DNA of 64,000 nucleotides from Hippophae tibetana. Taxonomy: Eukaryota > Streptophyta > Magnoliopsida > Rosales > Elaeagnaceae. The number at the start of each line of letters is the position of its first letter. The first letter of the stretch is position 1. Location: the NCBI GenBank assembly GCA_037013495.1, contig CM072801.1, positions 39,048,001 to 39,112,000 of the forward strand, read 5' to 3'. The position numbers and the translations under genes are program-made. Under the pieces are notes generated by a model. It made no database searches, was not told the DNA's origin, and saw only the letters and a program-made list of their open reading frames with translations. Shown here in pieces: positions 13,488 through 27,605 of the stretch.

Positions 13488-16400
13488 TTCATATCAAAGC
13501 CATGGTTGATGAAAATATGCTATCTATCTTCATATATTTATCTTTTGATTTTTAGATTTAAAACAACTTTGTCCATTGAATTTTTGTGCTTTCATAAGTC
13601 ACATATTACATAGAAAGATAGATATTTGTGTACCAACTCTTGTGTTTTTTTCAATTTTGTTGTAATTATTTTGTCTTTCGATTTCATTTCCTATATTTCT
13701 TTAAATTCTTTGAACCTTTTTCTTTTTTTATGTTTTCTGTGTTGAACATATCTTTTTTCTTGAAGGAAACAATAGATCTACTCCAGTTCGTAGTTTCGAG
13801 AAAACTAGGTTATTAATATTGGTTGCAACCTTAAACTGTTGAAACTTTTAATTCATGCATCGAAATGACTATTATAATGTATCAAATCGTAGCTATTTCG
13901 AATCCTAAAAACACACTAGAAGAATAGTTTAGTTATTAGAATTTGTTTAATCAAAATTACTCTATTTACACTATTTGCCAACCTCTAATAGTCAGGTGGA
14001 ATCTCGTTGGGTTGTTTTTTGTTCTTCTTTTGGGTTCTAGTTTGATCATCTTAAACCTGTTCTAAGAAATTTAATCATTTTTAATCCTTTGAGTTCCTAG
14101 GTTGTCCGCCTAAAATTTCCGCATCATTTGTTATCAAAGCCTTGATTGCTGAAGATATGCTATCTATCTTCATATATTTATCTTTTGATTTTTACATTTA
14201 AAACAACTTTGTCCATTGATTTTTTGTGCTTTCATAAGTCACAAATTACATAGAAAGATACATATTTGTGTACCAACTCTTGTGTTTTCTTTCAATTTTG
14301 TTGTAATTATTTTGTCTTTCGATTTCATTTCCTATATTTCTTTAAATTCTTTGAACCTTTTTCTTGTTTTATGTTTTCTGTGTTGAACATATCTTTTTTC
14401 TTTAAGGAAACAATAGATCTACTCCAGTTCGCAGTTTCGAGAAAACTAGGTTATTAATGTTGGTTGCAACCTTAAACTGTTGAAACTTTTAATTCATGCA
14501 TCGAAATGACTATTATAATGTATCAAATCGTAGCTATTTCGAATCCTAAAAACACACTAGAAGAATAGTTTAGTTATTAGAATTTCTATAATCAAAATTA
14601 CTCTCTTTACACTATTTGCCAACCTCTAATAGTTAGGTGGGATCTCGTTGGGTTGTTTTTTGTTCTTCTTTTGGGTTCTAATTTGATCATCTTAAACCTG
14701 TTCTAAGAAATTTAATCATTTTTAATCCTTTGAGTTCCTAGGTTGTCCGCCTAAAATTTCCGCATCATTTGTTATCAAAGCCTTGATTGCTGAAGATATG
14801 CTATCTATCTTCATATATTTATCTTTTGATTTTTACATTTAAAACAACTTTGTCCATTGATTTTTTGTGCTTTCATAAGTCACAAATTACATAGAAAGAT
14901 ACATATTTGTGTACCAACTCTTGTGTTTTCTTTCAATTTTGTTGTAATTATTTTGTCTTTCGATTTCATTTCCTATATTTCTTTAAATTCTTTGAACCTT
15001 TTTCTTGTTTTATGTTTTCTGTGTTGAACATATCTTTTTTCTTGAAGGAAACAATAGATCTACTCCAGTTCGTAGCTTCGAGAAAACTAGGTTATTAATA
15101 TTGGTCGCAACCTTAAACTGTTGAAACTTTTAATTCGTGCATCGAAATGACTATTATAATGTATCAAATCGTAGCTATTTCGAATCCTAAAAACACACTA
15201 GAAGAGTAGTTTACTTATTAGAATTTGTTTAATCAAAATTACTCTATTTACACTATTTGCCAACCTCTAATAGTTAGGTGGGATCTCGTTGGGTTGTTTT
15301 TTGTTCTTCTTTTGGGTTCTAATTTGATCATCTTAACCCTGTTCTAAGCAATTTAATCATTTGTAATCCTTTGAGTTCCTAGGTTGTCCACCTAAAAGTT
15401 CCGCATCATTTGGTATCAAAGCTTTGGTTGCTGAAAATATGCTATCTATCTTCATATATTGTTCTTTTGATTTTTACATTTAAAACAACTTTGTCCATCG
15501 ATTTTTTGTGCTTTCCTAAGTCACAAATTACATAGAAAATACATATTTGTGTACCAACTCTTGTGTTTTCTTTCAATTTTGTTGTAATTATTTTGTCTTT
15601 CGATTTCATTTCCTATATTTCTTTAAATTCTTTGACCCTTTTTCTTGTTTTATGTTTTCTGTGTTGAACATATCTTTTTTCTTGAAGGAAACAATAGATC
15701 TACTCCAGTTCGCAGTTTCAAGAAAACTAGGTTATTAATATTGGTTGCAACGTTAAACTGTTGAAGCTTTTAATTCATGCATCGAAATGACTATTATAAT
15801 GTATCAAATCGTAGCTATTTCAAATCCTAAAAACACACTAGAAGACTAGTTTAGTTATTAGAATTTCTTTAATCAAAATTACTCTATTTCAATATTTGCC
15901 AACTTCTAATAGTTAGGTGGGATCTCGTTGGGTTGTTTTTTGCTCATCTTCTTTTGGGTTCCAATTTGATCATCTTAACCCTCTTCTAAGCAATTTAATC
16001 ATTTTTAATCTTTTGAGTTCCTAGGTTGTCCGCCTAAAAGTTCCGCATCATTTCATATCAAAGCCATGGTTGATGAAAATATGCTATCTATCTTCATATA
16101 TTTATCTTTTGATTTTTACATTTAAAACAACTTTGTCCATTGAATTTTTGTGCTTTCATAAGTCACATATTACATAGAAAGATAGATATTTGTATACCAA
16201 CTCTTGTTTTTTCTTTCAAATTTATTGTCTTTATTTTGTCTTTCGATTTCATTTCCTATATTTCTTTAAATTCTTTGAACCTTTTTCTTTTTTTATGTTT
16301 TCTGTGTTGAACATATCTTTTTTCTTGAAGGAAACAATAGAGCTACTCCAGTTCGCAGTTTCAACAAAACTAGGTTATTAATATTGGTTGCAACCTTAAA

Positions 16401-19400
16401 CTGTTGAAACTTTTAATTCCTGCATCGAAATGACTACTATAATGTATCAAATCACAGCTATTTCGAATCCTAAAAACAAACTGGGAGAATAGTTTACTTA
16501 TCAGAATTTGTTTAATCAAAATTACTTCGTTTACACTACTACCCAACCTCTGATAGTTAGGTGGCATCTGATTGCGTTTTTTTCTGTTCTTGTTCTTTTG
16601 GATTCCAATTTGATCATCTTAACCTTTTTCTAAGTAATTTAATCATTCTTAATCCTATGAGTTCCTAGGTTGTCCGCCTAAAAGTTCTGCATCATTAGTG
16701 ATCAAGGCCTTGGTTGCTGAAAATATGCTATCTATCTTCATATATTTATCTTTTGATTTTTACATTTAAAACAACTTTGGCCATTGAATTTTTTTGCTTT
16801 CAGAAGTCACAAATTACATAGAGAGATAGATATTTGTGTACCAACTCTTGTGTTTTCTTTCAATTTTGTTGTAATTATTTTGTCTTTCGATATCATTTCC
16901 TTTCTTTCCTTAAATTCTTTGTACCTTTTTCAGATTTATGTTTTCTGTGTTCAACCTATCTTTTTTCTTGAAGGAAACAATAGAGCAACTCCAGTTAGCA
17001 GTTTCAAGCAAACTAGGTTATTAATATTGGTTGCAACCTTAAACTGTTGAAACTTTTAATTCGTGCATCAAAATAACTTTAATAATGTATCAAATCATAG
17101 CTATTTCGAATCCTAAAAACACAGTAGAAATATAGTTTAGTTATCAGAATTTGTTTAATCAAAATAAATCTGTTTACACTATTTGCCAACATCTAATAGT
17201 TAGGTGGCATCTCGTTGCGTTGTTTTTTGTTCTTCTTCTTTTGGGTTCCAATTTGATCATCTTATCCCTGTTCTAAGCAATTTAATCATTCTTAATCCTT
17301 TTAGTTCCTAGGTTTTCTGCCAAAAAGTTTCGCATCATTTGGTATCAAAGCCTTGGTTGCTGAAAGTATGCTATCTATCTTCATATATTTATCTTTTGAT
17401 TTTTACATTTAAAACAACTTTGTCCATTGATTTTTTGTGCTTTCATAAGTCACAAATTACATAGAAAGATAGATATTTGTGTACCAATTCTTGTGTTTTC
17501 TTTCAATTTTGTTGTAATTATTTTGTCTTTCGATTTCATTTCCTATATTTCTTTAAATTCTTTGAACCTTTTTCTTGTTTTATGTTTTCTGTGTTGAACA
17601 TATCTTTTTTCTTGAAGGAAACAATAGATCTACTCCAGTTCGTAGTTTCGAGAAAACTAGGTTATTAATATTGGTTGCAACCTTAAACTGTTGAAACTTT
17701 TAATTCATGCATCGAAATGACTATTATAATGTATCAAATCGTAGCTATTTCGAATCCTAAAAACACACTAGAAGAATAGTTTAGTTATTAGAATTTGTTT
17801 AATCAAAATTACTCTATTTACACTATTTGCCAACCTCTAATAGTCAGGTGGAATCTCGTTGGGTTGTTTTTTGTTCTTCTTTTGGGTTCTAGTTTGATCA
17901 TCTTAAACCTGTTCTAAGAAATTTAATCATTTTTAATCCTTTGAGTTCCTAGGTTGTCCGCCTAAAATTTCCGCATCATTTGTTATCAAAGCCTTGATTG
18001 CTGAAGATATGCTATCTATCTTCATATATTTATCTTTTGATTTTTACATTTAAAACAACTTTGTCCATTGATTTTTTGTGCTTTCATAAGTCACAAATTA
18101 CATAGAAAGATACATATTTGTGTACCAACTCTTGTGTTTTCTTTCAATTTTGTTGTAATTATTTTGTCTTTCGATTTCATTTCCTATATTTCTTTAAATT
18201 CTTTGAACCTTTTTCTTGTTTTATGTTTTCTGTGTTGAACATATCTTTTTTCTTTAAGGAAACAATAGATCTACTCCAGTTCGCAGTTTCGAGAAAACTA
18301 GGTTATTAATGTTGGTTGCAACCTTAAACTGTTGAAACTTTTAATTCATGCATCGAAATGACTATTATAATGTATCAAATCGTAGCTATTTCGAATCCTA
18401 AAAACACACTAGAAGAATAGTTTAGTTATTAGAATTTCTATAATCAAAATTACTCTCTTTACACTATTTGCCAACCTCTAATAGTTAGGTGGGATCTCGT
18501 TGGGTTGTTTTTTGTTCTTCTTTTGGGTTCTAATTTGATCATCTTAAACCTGTTCTAAGAAATTTAATCATTTTTAATCCTTTGAGTTCCTAGGTTGTCC
18601 GCCTAAAATTTCCGCATCATTTGTTATCAAAGCCTTGATTGCTGAAGATATGCTATCTATCTTCATATATTTATCTTTTGATTTTTACATTTAAAACAAC
18701 TTTGTCCATTGATTTTTTGTGCTTTCATAAGTCACAAATTACATAGAAAGATACATATTTGTGTACCAACTCTTGTGTTTTCTTTCAATTTTGTTGTAAT
18801 TATTTTGTCTTTCGATTTCATTTCCTATATTTCTTTAAATTCTTTGAACCTTTTTCTTGTTTTATGTTTTCTGTGTTGAACATATCTTTTTTCTTGAAGG
18901 AAACAATAGATCTACTCCAGTTCGTAGCTTCGAGAAAACTAGGTTATTAATATTGGTCGCAACCTTAAACTGTTGAAACTTTTAATTCGTGCATCGAAAT
19001 GACTATTATAATGTATCAAATCGTAGCTATTTCGAATCCTAAAAACACACTAGAAGAGTAGTTTACTTATTAGAATTTGTTTAATCAAAATTACTCTATT
19101 TACACTATTTGCCAACCTCTAATAGTTAGGTGGGATCTCGTTGGGTTGTTTTTTGTTCTTCTTTTGGGTTCTAATTTGATCATCTTAACCCTGTTCTAAG
19201 CAATTTAATCATTTGTAATCCTTTGAGTTCCTAGGTTGTCCACCTAAAAGTTCCGCATCATTTGGTATCAAAGCTTTGGTTGCTGAAAATATGCTATCTA
19301 TCTTCATATATTGTTCTTTTGATTTTTACATTTAAAACAACTTTGTCCATCGATTTTTTGTGCTTTCCTAAGTCACAAATTACATAGAAAATACATATTT

Positions 19401-21190
19401 GTGTACCAACTCTTGTGTTTTCTTTCAATTTTGTTGTAATTATTTTGTCTTTCGATTTCATTTCCTATATTTCTTTAAATTCTTTGACCCTTTTTCTTGT
19501 TTTATGTTTTCTGTGTTGAACATATCTTTTTTCTTGAAGGAAACAATAGATCTACTCCAGTTCGCAGTTTCAAGAAAACTAGGTTATTAATATTGGTTGC
19601 AACGTTAAACTGTTGAAGCTTTTAATTCATGCATCGAAATGACTATTATAATGTATCAAATCGTAGCTATTTCAAATCCTAAAAACACACTAGAAGACTA
19701 GTTTAGTTATTAGAATTTCTTTAATCAAAATTACTCTATTTCAATATTTGCCAACTTCTAATAGTTAGGTGGGATCTCGTTGGGTTGTTTTTTGCTCATC
19801 TTCTTTTGGGTTCCAATTTGATCATCTTAACCCTCTTCTAAGCAATTTAATCATTTTTAATCTTTTGAGTTCCTAGGTTGTCCGCCTAAAAGTTCCGCAT
19901 CATTTCATATCAAAGCCATGGTTGATGAAAATATGCTATCTATCTTCATATATTTATCTTTTGATTTTTACATTTAAAACAACTTTGTCCATTGAATTTT
20001 TGTGCTTTCATAAGTCACATATTACATAGAAAGATAGATATTTGTATACCAACTCTTGTTTTTTCTTTCAAATTTATTGTCTTTATTTTGTCTTTCGATT
20101 TCATTTCCTATATTTCTTTAAATTCTTTGAACCTTTTTCTTTTTTTATGTTTTCTGTGTTGAACATATCTTTTTTCTTGAAGGAAACAATAGAGCTACTC
20201 CAGTTCGCAGTTTCAACAAAACTAGGTTATTAATATTGGTTGCAACCTTAAACTGTTGAAACTTTTAATTCCTGCATCGAAATGACTACTATAATGTATC
20301 AAATCACAGCTATTTCGAATCCTAAAAACAAACTGGGAGAATAGTTTACTTATCAGAATTTGTTTAATCAAAATTACTTCGTTTACACTACTACCCAACC
20401 TCTGATAGTTAGGTGGCATCTGATTGCGTTTTTTTCTGTTCTTGTTCTTTTGGATTCCAATTTGATCATCTTAACCTTTTTCTAAGTAATTTAATCATTC
20501 TTAATCCTATGAGTTCCTAGGTTGTCCGCCTAAAAGTTCTGCATCATTAGTGATCAAGGCCTTGGTTGCTGAAAATATGCTATCTATCTTCATATATTTA
20601 TCTTTTGATTTTTACATTTAAAACAACTTTGGCCATTGAATTTTTTTGCTTTCAGAAGTCACAAATTACATAGAGAGATAGATATTTGTGTACCAACTCT
20701 TGTGTTTTCTTTCAATTTTGTTGTAATTATTTTGTCTTTCGATATCATTTCCTTTCTTTCCTTAAATTCTTTGTACCTTTTTCAGATTTATGTTTTCTGT
20801 GTTCAACCTATCTTTTTTCTTGAAGGAAACAATAGAGCAACTCCAGTTAGCAGTTTCAAGCAAACTAGGTTATTAATATTGGTTGCAACCTTAAACTGTT
20901 GAAACTTTTAATTCGTGCATCAAAATAACTTTAATAATGTATCAAATCATAGCTATTTCGAATCCTAAAAACACAGTAGAAATATAGTTTAGTTATCAGA
21001 ATTTGTTTAATCAAAATAAATCTGTTTACACTATTTGCCAACATCTAATAGTTAGGTGGCATCTCGTTGCGTTGTTTTTTGTTCTTCTTCTTTTGGGTTC
21101 CAATTTGATCATCTTATCCCTGTTCTAAGCAATTTAATCATTCTTAATCCTTTTAGTTCCTAGGTTTTCTGCCAAAAAGTTTCGCATCAT
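13488..21190 (+). repeat. Tandem duplication of a hexamer, 3,852-bp period
   Basis: Units are 13488-17338 and 17339-21190, each C, C', C, D, E, F. Corresponding points from 14128 and 17980 onward are exactly 3,852 bp apart. Both copies share private variants: CTTTGGCCATTG at ~16777/20629, CCAGTTAGCAG at ~16991/20843 and CTTATCCCTG at ~17263/21115. The two copies look near-identical. The first ~90 bp of 17339 match the A monomer at 21191, so the duplication breakpoint lies inside 17339-17440. Confidence 0.92.
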
Positions 21191-23755
21191 TTGGTATCAA
21201 AGCCTTGGTTGCTGAAAGTATGCTATCTATCTTCATATATTTATCTTTTGATTTTTACATTTAAAACAACTTTGTCCATTGATTTTTTTTGCTTTCATAA
21301 GTCACAAATTACATAGAAAGATACATATTTGTGTACCAAGTCTTGTGTTTTCTTTCAATTTTGGTGTCATTATTTTGTCTTTCAATTTCATTTCCTTTCT
21401 TTCTTTAAATTCTTTCTACCTTTTTCTTGTTTTATGTTTTCTGTTTACCACCTATCTTTTTTCTTTAAATAAACAATAGAGTTACTTGAGTTCGTAGTTT
21501 CAACAAAACTAAGTTATTAATATTGCTTGCAACGTTAAACTGTTAAAACTTTTAATTCGTGCATCGAAATGACTATTATAATGTATCAAATCGTAGCTAT
21601 TTCGAATCCTAAAAACACACTAGAAGAATAGTTTAGTTATTAGAATTTGTTTAATCAAAATTACTCTATTTACACTATTTGCCAACCTCTAATAGTTAGG
21701 TGGGATCTCGTTGGGTTGTTTTTTGTTCTTCTTTTGGGTTCTAATTTTATCATCTTAACCCTGTTCTAAGCAATTTAATCATTTTTTAATCCTTTGAGTT
21801 CCTAGGTTGTCCGCCTAAAATTTCAGCATCATTTGGTATCAAAGCCTTGGTTGCTGAAAATATGCTATCTATCTTCATATATTTATCTTTTGATTTTTAC
21901 ATTTAAAACAACTTTGTCCATTGCTTTTTTGTGCTTTCATAAGTCACAAATTACATAGAAAGATACATATTTGTGTACCAACTCTTGTGTTTTCTTTCAA
22001 TTTTGTTGTAATTATTTGATCTTTCGATTTCATTTCCTATATTTCTTTAAATTCTTTGAACCTTTTTCTTGTTTTATGTTTTCTGTGTTGAACATATCTT
22101 TTTTCTTGAAGGAAACAATAGATCTACTCCAGTTCGCAGTTTCGAGAAAACTAGGTTATTAATATTGGTTGCAACCTTAAACTGTTGAAACTTTTAATTC
22201 ATGCATCGAAATGACTATTATAATGTATCAAATCGTAGCTATTTCGAATCCTAAAAACACACTAGAAGAATAGTTTAGTTATTAGAATTTCTTTAATCAA
22301 AATTACTCTATTTACACTATTTGCCAACCTCTAATAGTTAGGTGGGATCTCGTTGGGTTGTTTTTTGTTCTTCTTTTGGGTTCTAATTTGATCATGTTAA
22401 CCCTGTTCTAAGCAATTTAATCATTTTTTAATCCTTTGAGTTCCTAGGTTGTCCGCCTAAAATTTCAGCATCATTTGGTATCAAAGCCTTGGTTGCTGAA
22501 AATATGCTATCTATCTTCATATATTTATCTTTTGATTTTTACATTTAAAACAACTTTGTCCATTGCTTTTTTGTGCTTTCATAAGTCACAAATTACATAG
22601 AAAATACATATTTGTGTACCAACTCTTGTGTTTTCTTTCAATTTTGTTGTAATTATTTGATCTTTCGATTTCATTTCCTATATTTCTTTAAATTCTTTGA
22701 ACCTTTTTCTTGTTTTATGTTTTCTGTGTTGAACATATCTTTTTTCTTGAAGGAAACAATAGATCTACTCCAGTTCGCAGTTTCGAGAAAACTAGGTTAT
22801 TAATATTGGTTGCAACCTTAAACTGTTGAAACTTTTAATTCATGCATCGAAATGACTATTATAATGTATCAAATCGTAGCTATTTCGAATCCTAAAAACA
22901 CACTAGAAGAATAGTTTAGTTATTAGAATTTCTTTAATCAAAATTACTCTATTTACACTATTTGCCAACCTCTAATAGTTAGGTGGGATCTCGTTGGGTT
23001 GTTTTTTGTTCTTCTTTTGGGTTCTAATTTGATCATCTTAAACCTGTTCTAAGAAATTTAATCATTTTTAATCCTTTGAGTTCCTAGGTTGTCCGCCTAA
23101 AATTTCCGCATCATTTGTTATCAAAGCCTTGATTGCTGAAGATATGGTATCTATCTTCATATATTTATCTTTTGATTTTTACATTTAAAACAACTTTGTC
23201 CATTGATTTTTTGTGCTTTCATAAGTCACAAATTACATAGAAAGATACATATTTGTGTACCAACTCTTGTGTTTTCTTTCAATTTTGTTGTAATTATTTT
23301 GTCTTTCGATTTCATTTCCTATATTTCTTTAAATTCTTTGAACCTTTTTCTTGTTTTATGTTTTCTGTGTTGAACATATCTTTTTTCTTGAAGGAAACAA
23401 TAGATCTACTCCAGTTCGCAGTTTCGAGAAAACTAGGTTATTAATATTGGTTGCAAACTTAAACTATTGAAACTTTTAATTCGTGCATCGAAATGACTAT
23501 TATAATGTATCAAATCGTAGCTATTTCGAATCCTAAAAACACACTAGATGAGTAGTTTACTTATTAGAATTTGTTTAATCAAAATTACTCTATTTACACT
23601 ATTTGCCAACCTCTAATAGTTAGGTGGGATCTCGTTGGGTTGTTTTTTGTTCTTCTTTTGGGTTCAAATTTGATCATCTTAACCCTGTTCTAAGCAATTT
23701 AATCATTTGTAATCCTTTGAGTTCCTAGGTTGTCCACCTAAATGTTCCGCATCAT
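21191..23755 (+). repeat. A-B-B-C monomers
   Basis: Starts are at 21191 (A), 21833 (B), 22475 (B) and 23115 (C). The B copy at 21833 has TCATGTTAACC near 22394. The B at 22475 has the 1-bp deletion TAGAAAATACAT otherwise typical of class D, so that change has moved between classes. C at 23115 carries GATATGGTATC. Confidence 0.8.
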
Positions 23756-26700
23756 TTGGTATCAAAGCTTTGGTTGCTGAAAATATGCTATCTATCTTCA
23801 TATATTGTTCTTTTGATTTTTACATTTAAAACAACTTTGTCCATCGATTTTTTGTGCTTTCCTAAGTCACAAATTACATAGAAAATACATATTTGTGTAC
23901 CAACTCTTGTGTTTTCTTTCAATTTTGTTGTAATTATTTTGTCTTTCGATTTCATTTCCTATATTTCTTTAAATTCTTTGACCCTTTTTCTTGTTTTATG
24001 TTTTCTGTGTTGAACATATCTTTTTTCTTGAAGGAAACAATAGATCTACTTCAGTTCGCAGTTTCAAGAAAACTAGGTTATTAATATTGGTTGCAACGTT
24101 AAACTGTTGAAGCTTTTAATTCATGCATCAAAATGACTATTATAATGTATCAAATCGTAGTTATTTCAAATCCTAAAAACACACTAGAAGACTAGTTTAG
24201 TTATTAGAATTTCTTTAATCAAAATTACTCTATTTCAATATTTGCCAACTTCTAATAGTTAGGTGGGATCTCGTTGGGTTGTTTTTTGCTCATCTTCTTT
24301 TGGGTTCCAATTTGATCATCTTAACCCTCTTCTAAGCAATTTAATCATTTTTAATCTTTTGAGTTCCTAGGTTGTCCGCCTAAAAGTTCCGCATCATTTC
24401 ATATCAAAGCCATGGTTGATGAAAATATGCTATCTATCTTCATATATTTATCTTTTGATTTTTACATTTAAAACAACTTTGTCCATTGATTTTTTTTGCT
24501 TTCATAAGTCACAAATTACATAGAAAGATACATATTTGTGTACCAAGTCTTGTGTTTTCTTTCAATTTTGGTGTCATTATTTTGTCTTTCAATTTCATTT
24601 CCTTTCTTTCTTTAAATTCTTTGTACCTTTTTCTTGTTTTATGTTTTCTGTTTACCACCTATCTTTTTTCTTTAAATAAACAATAGAGTTACTTGAGTTC
24701 GTAGTTTCAACAAAACTAGGTTATTAATATTGCTTGCAACGTTAAACTGTTAAAACTTTTAATTCGTGCATCGAAATGACTATTATAATGTATCAAATCG
24801 TAGCTATTTCGAATCCTAAAAACACACTAGAAGAATAGTTTAGTTATTAGAATTTGTTTAATCAAAATTACTCTATTTACACTATTTGCCAACCTCTAAT
24901 AGTTAGGTGGGATCTCGTTGGGTTGTTTTTTGTTCTTCTTTTGGGTTCTAATTTGATCATCTTAACCCTGTTCTAAGCAATTTAATCATTTTTTAATCCT
25001 TTGAGTTCCTAGGTTGTCCGCCTAAAATTTCAGCATCATTTGGTATCAAAGCCTTGGTTGCTGAAAATATGCTATCTATCTTCATATATTTATCTTTTGA
25101 TTTTTACATTTAAAACAACTTTGTCCATTGCTTTTTTGTGCTTTCATAAGTCACAAATTACATAGAAAGATACATATTTGTGTACCAACTCTTGTGTTTT
25201 CTTTCAATTTTGTTGTAATTATTGGATCTTTCGATTTCATTTCCTATATTTCTTTAAATTCTTTGAACCTTTTTCTTGTTTTATGTTTTCTGTGTTGAAC
25301 ATATCTTTTTTCTTGAAGGAAACAATAGATCTACTCCAGTTCGCAGTTTCGAGAAAACTAGGTTATTAATATTGGTTGCAAACTTAAACTATTGAAACTT
25401 TTAATTCGTGCATCGAAATGACTATTATAATGTATCAAATCGTAGCTATTTCGAATCCTAAAAACACACTAGATGAGTAGTTTACTTATTAGAATTTGTT
25501 TAATCAAAATTACTCTATTTACACTATTTGCCAACCTCTAATAGTTAGGTGGGATCTCGTTGGGTTGTTTTTTATTCTTCTTTTGGGTTCTAATTTGATC
25601 ATCTTAACCCTGTTCTAAGCAATTTAATCATTTGTAATCCTTTGAGTTCCTAGGTTGTCCACCTAAATGTTCCGCATCATTTGGTATCAAAGCTTTGGTT
25701 GCTGAAAATATGCTATCTATCTTCATATATTGTTCTTTTGATTTTTACATTTAAAACAACTTTGTCCATCGATTTTTTGTGCTTTCCTAAGTCACAAATT
25801 ACATAGAAAATACATATTTGTGTACCAACTCTTGTGTTTTCTTTCAATTTTGTTGTAATTATTTTGTCTTTCGATTTCATTTCCTATATTTCTTTAAATT
25901 CTTTGACCCTTTTTCTTGTTTTATGTTTTCTGTGTTGAACATATCTTTTTTCTTGAAGGAAACAATAGATCTACTTCAGTTCGCAGTTTCAAGAAAACTA
26001 GGTTATTAATATTGGTTGCAACGTTAAACTGTTGAAGCTTTTAATTCATGCATCGAAATGACTATTATAATGTATCAAATCGTAGTTATTTCAAATCCTA
26101 AAAACACACTAGAAGACTAGTTTAGTTATTAGAATTTCTTTAATCAAAATTACTCTATTTCAATATTTGCCAACTTCTAATAGTTAGGTGGGATCTCGTT
26201 GGGTTGTTTTTTGCTCATCTTCTTTTGGGTTCCAATTTGATCATCTTAACCCTCTTCTAAGCAATTTAATCATTTTTAATCTTTTGAGTTCCTAGGTTGT
26301 CCGCCTAAAAGTTACGCATCATTTCATATCAAAGCCATGGTTGATGAAAATATGCTATCTATCTTCATATATTTATCTTTTGATTTTTACATTTAAAACA
26401 ACTTTGTCCATTGATTTTTTTTGCTTTCATAAGTCACAAATTACATAGAAAGATACATATTTGTGTACCAAGTCTTGTGTTTTCTTTCAATTTTGGTGTC
26501 ATTATTTTGTCTTTCAATTCCATTTCCTTTCTTTCTTTAAATTCTTTGTACCTTTTTCTTGTTTTATGTTTTCTGTTTACCACCTATCTTTTTTCTTTAA
26601 ATAAACAATAGAGTTACTTGAGTTCGTAGTTTCAACAAAACTAGGTTATTAATATTGCTTGCAACGTTAAACTGTTAAAACTTTTAATTCGTGCATCGAA

Positions 26701-27605
26701 ATGACTATTATAATGTATCAAATCGTAGCTATTTCGAATCCTAAAAACACACTAGAAGAATAGTTTAGTTATTAGAATTTGTTTAATCAAAATTACTCTA
26801 TTTACACTATTTGCCAACCTCTAATAGTTAGGTGGGATCTCGTTGGGTTGTTTTTTGTTCTTCTTTTAGGTTCTAATTTGATCATCTTAACCCTGTTCTA
26901 AGCAATTTAATCATTTTTTAATCCTTTGAGTTCCTAGGTTGTCCGCCTAAAATTTCAGCATCATTTGGTATCAAAGCCTTGGTTGCTGAAAATATGCTAT
27001 CTATCTTCATATATTTATCTTTTGATTTTTACATTTAAAACAACTTTGTCCATTGCTTTTTTGTGCTTTCATAAGTCACAAATTACATAGAAAGATACAT
27101 ATTTGTGTACCAACTCTTGTGTTTTCTTTCAATTTTGTTGTAATTATTGGATCTTTCGATTTCATTTCCTATATTTCTTTAAATTCTTTGAACCTTTTTC
27201 TTGTTTTATGTTTTCTGTGTTGAACATATCTTTTTTCTTGAAGGAAACAATAGATCTACTCCAGTTCGCAGTTTCGAGAAAACTAGGTTATTAATTTTGG
27301 TTGCAACCTTAAACTGTTGAAACTTTTAATTCATGCATCGAAATGACTATTATAATGTATCAAATCGTAGCTATTTCGAATCCTAAAAACACACTAGAAG
27401 AATAGTTTAGTTATTAGAATTTCTTTAATCAAAATTACTCTATTTACACTATTTGCCAACCTCTAATAGTTAGGTGGGATCTCGTTGGGTTGTTTTTTGT
27501 TCTTCTTTTGGGTTCTAATTTGATCATCTTAACCCTATTCTAAGCAATTTAATCATTTTTAATCCTTTGAGTTCCTAGGTTGTCCGCCTAAAATTTCAGC
27601 ATCAT
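23756..27605 (+). repeat. Trimer D-A-Bw, two copies, 1,925-bp period
   Basis: Starts are at 23756, 24398, 25040 and at 25681, 26323, 26965. Corresponding points are 1,925 bp apart. Both A monomers begin with an E-type start (TTCATATC, CCATGGTTGATG) inherited with the D tail before them. Bw is a B variant with TATTGGATCTTT. The copies differ at single bases such as GTTACGCATC near 26312. Confidence 0.88.
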
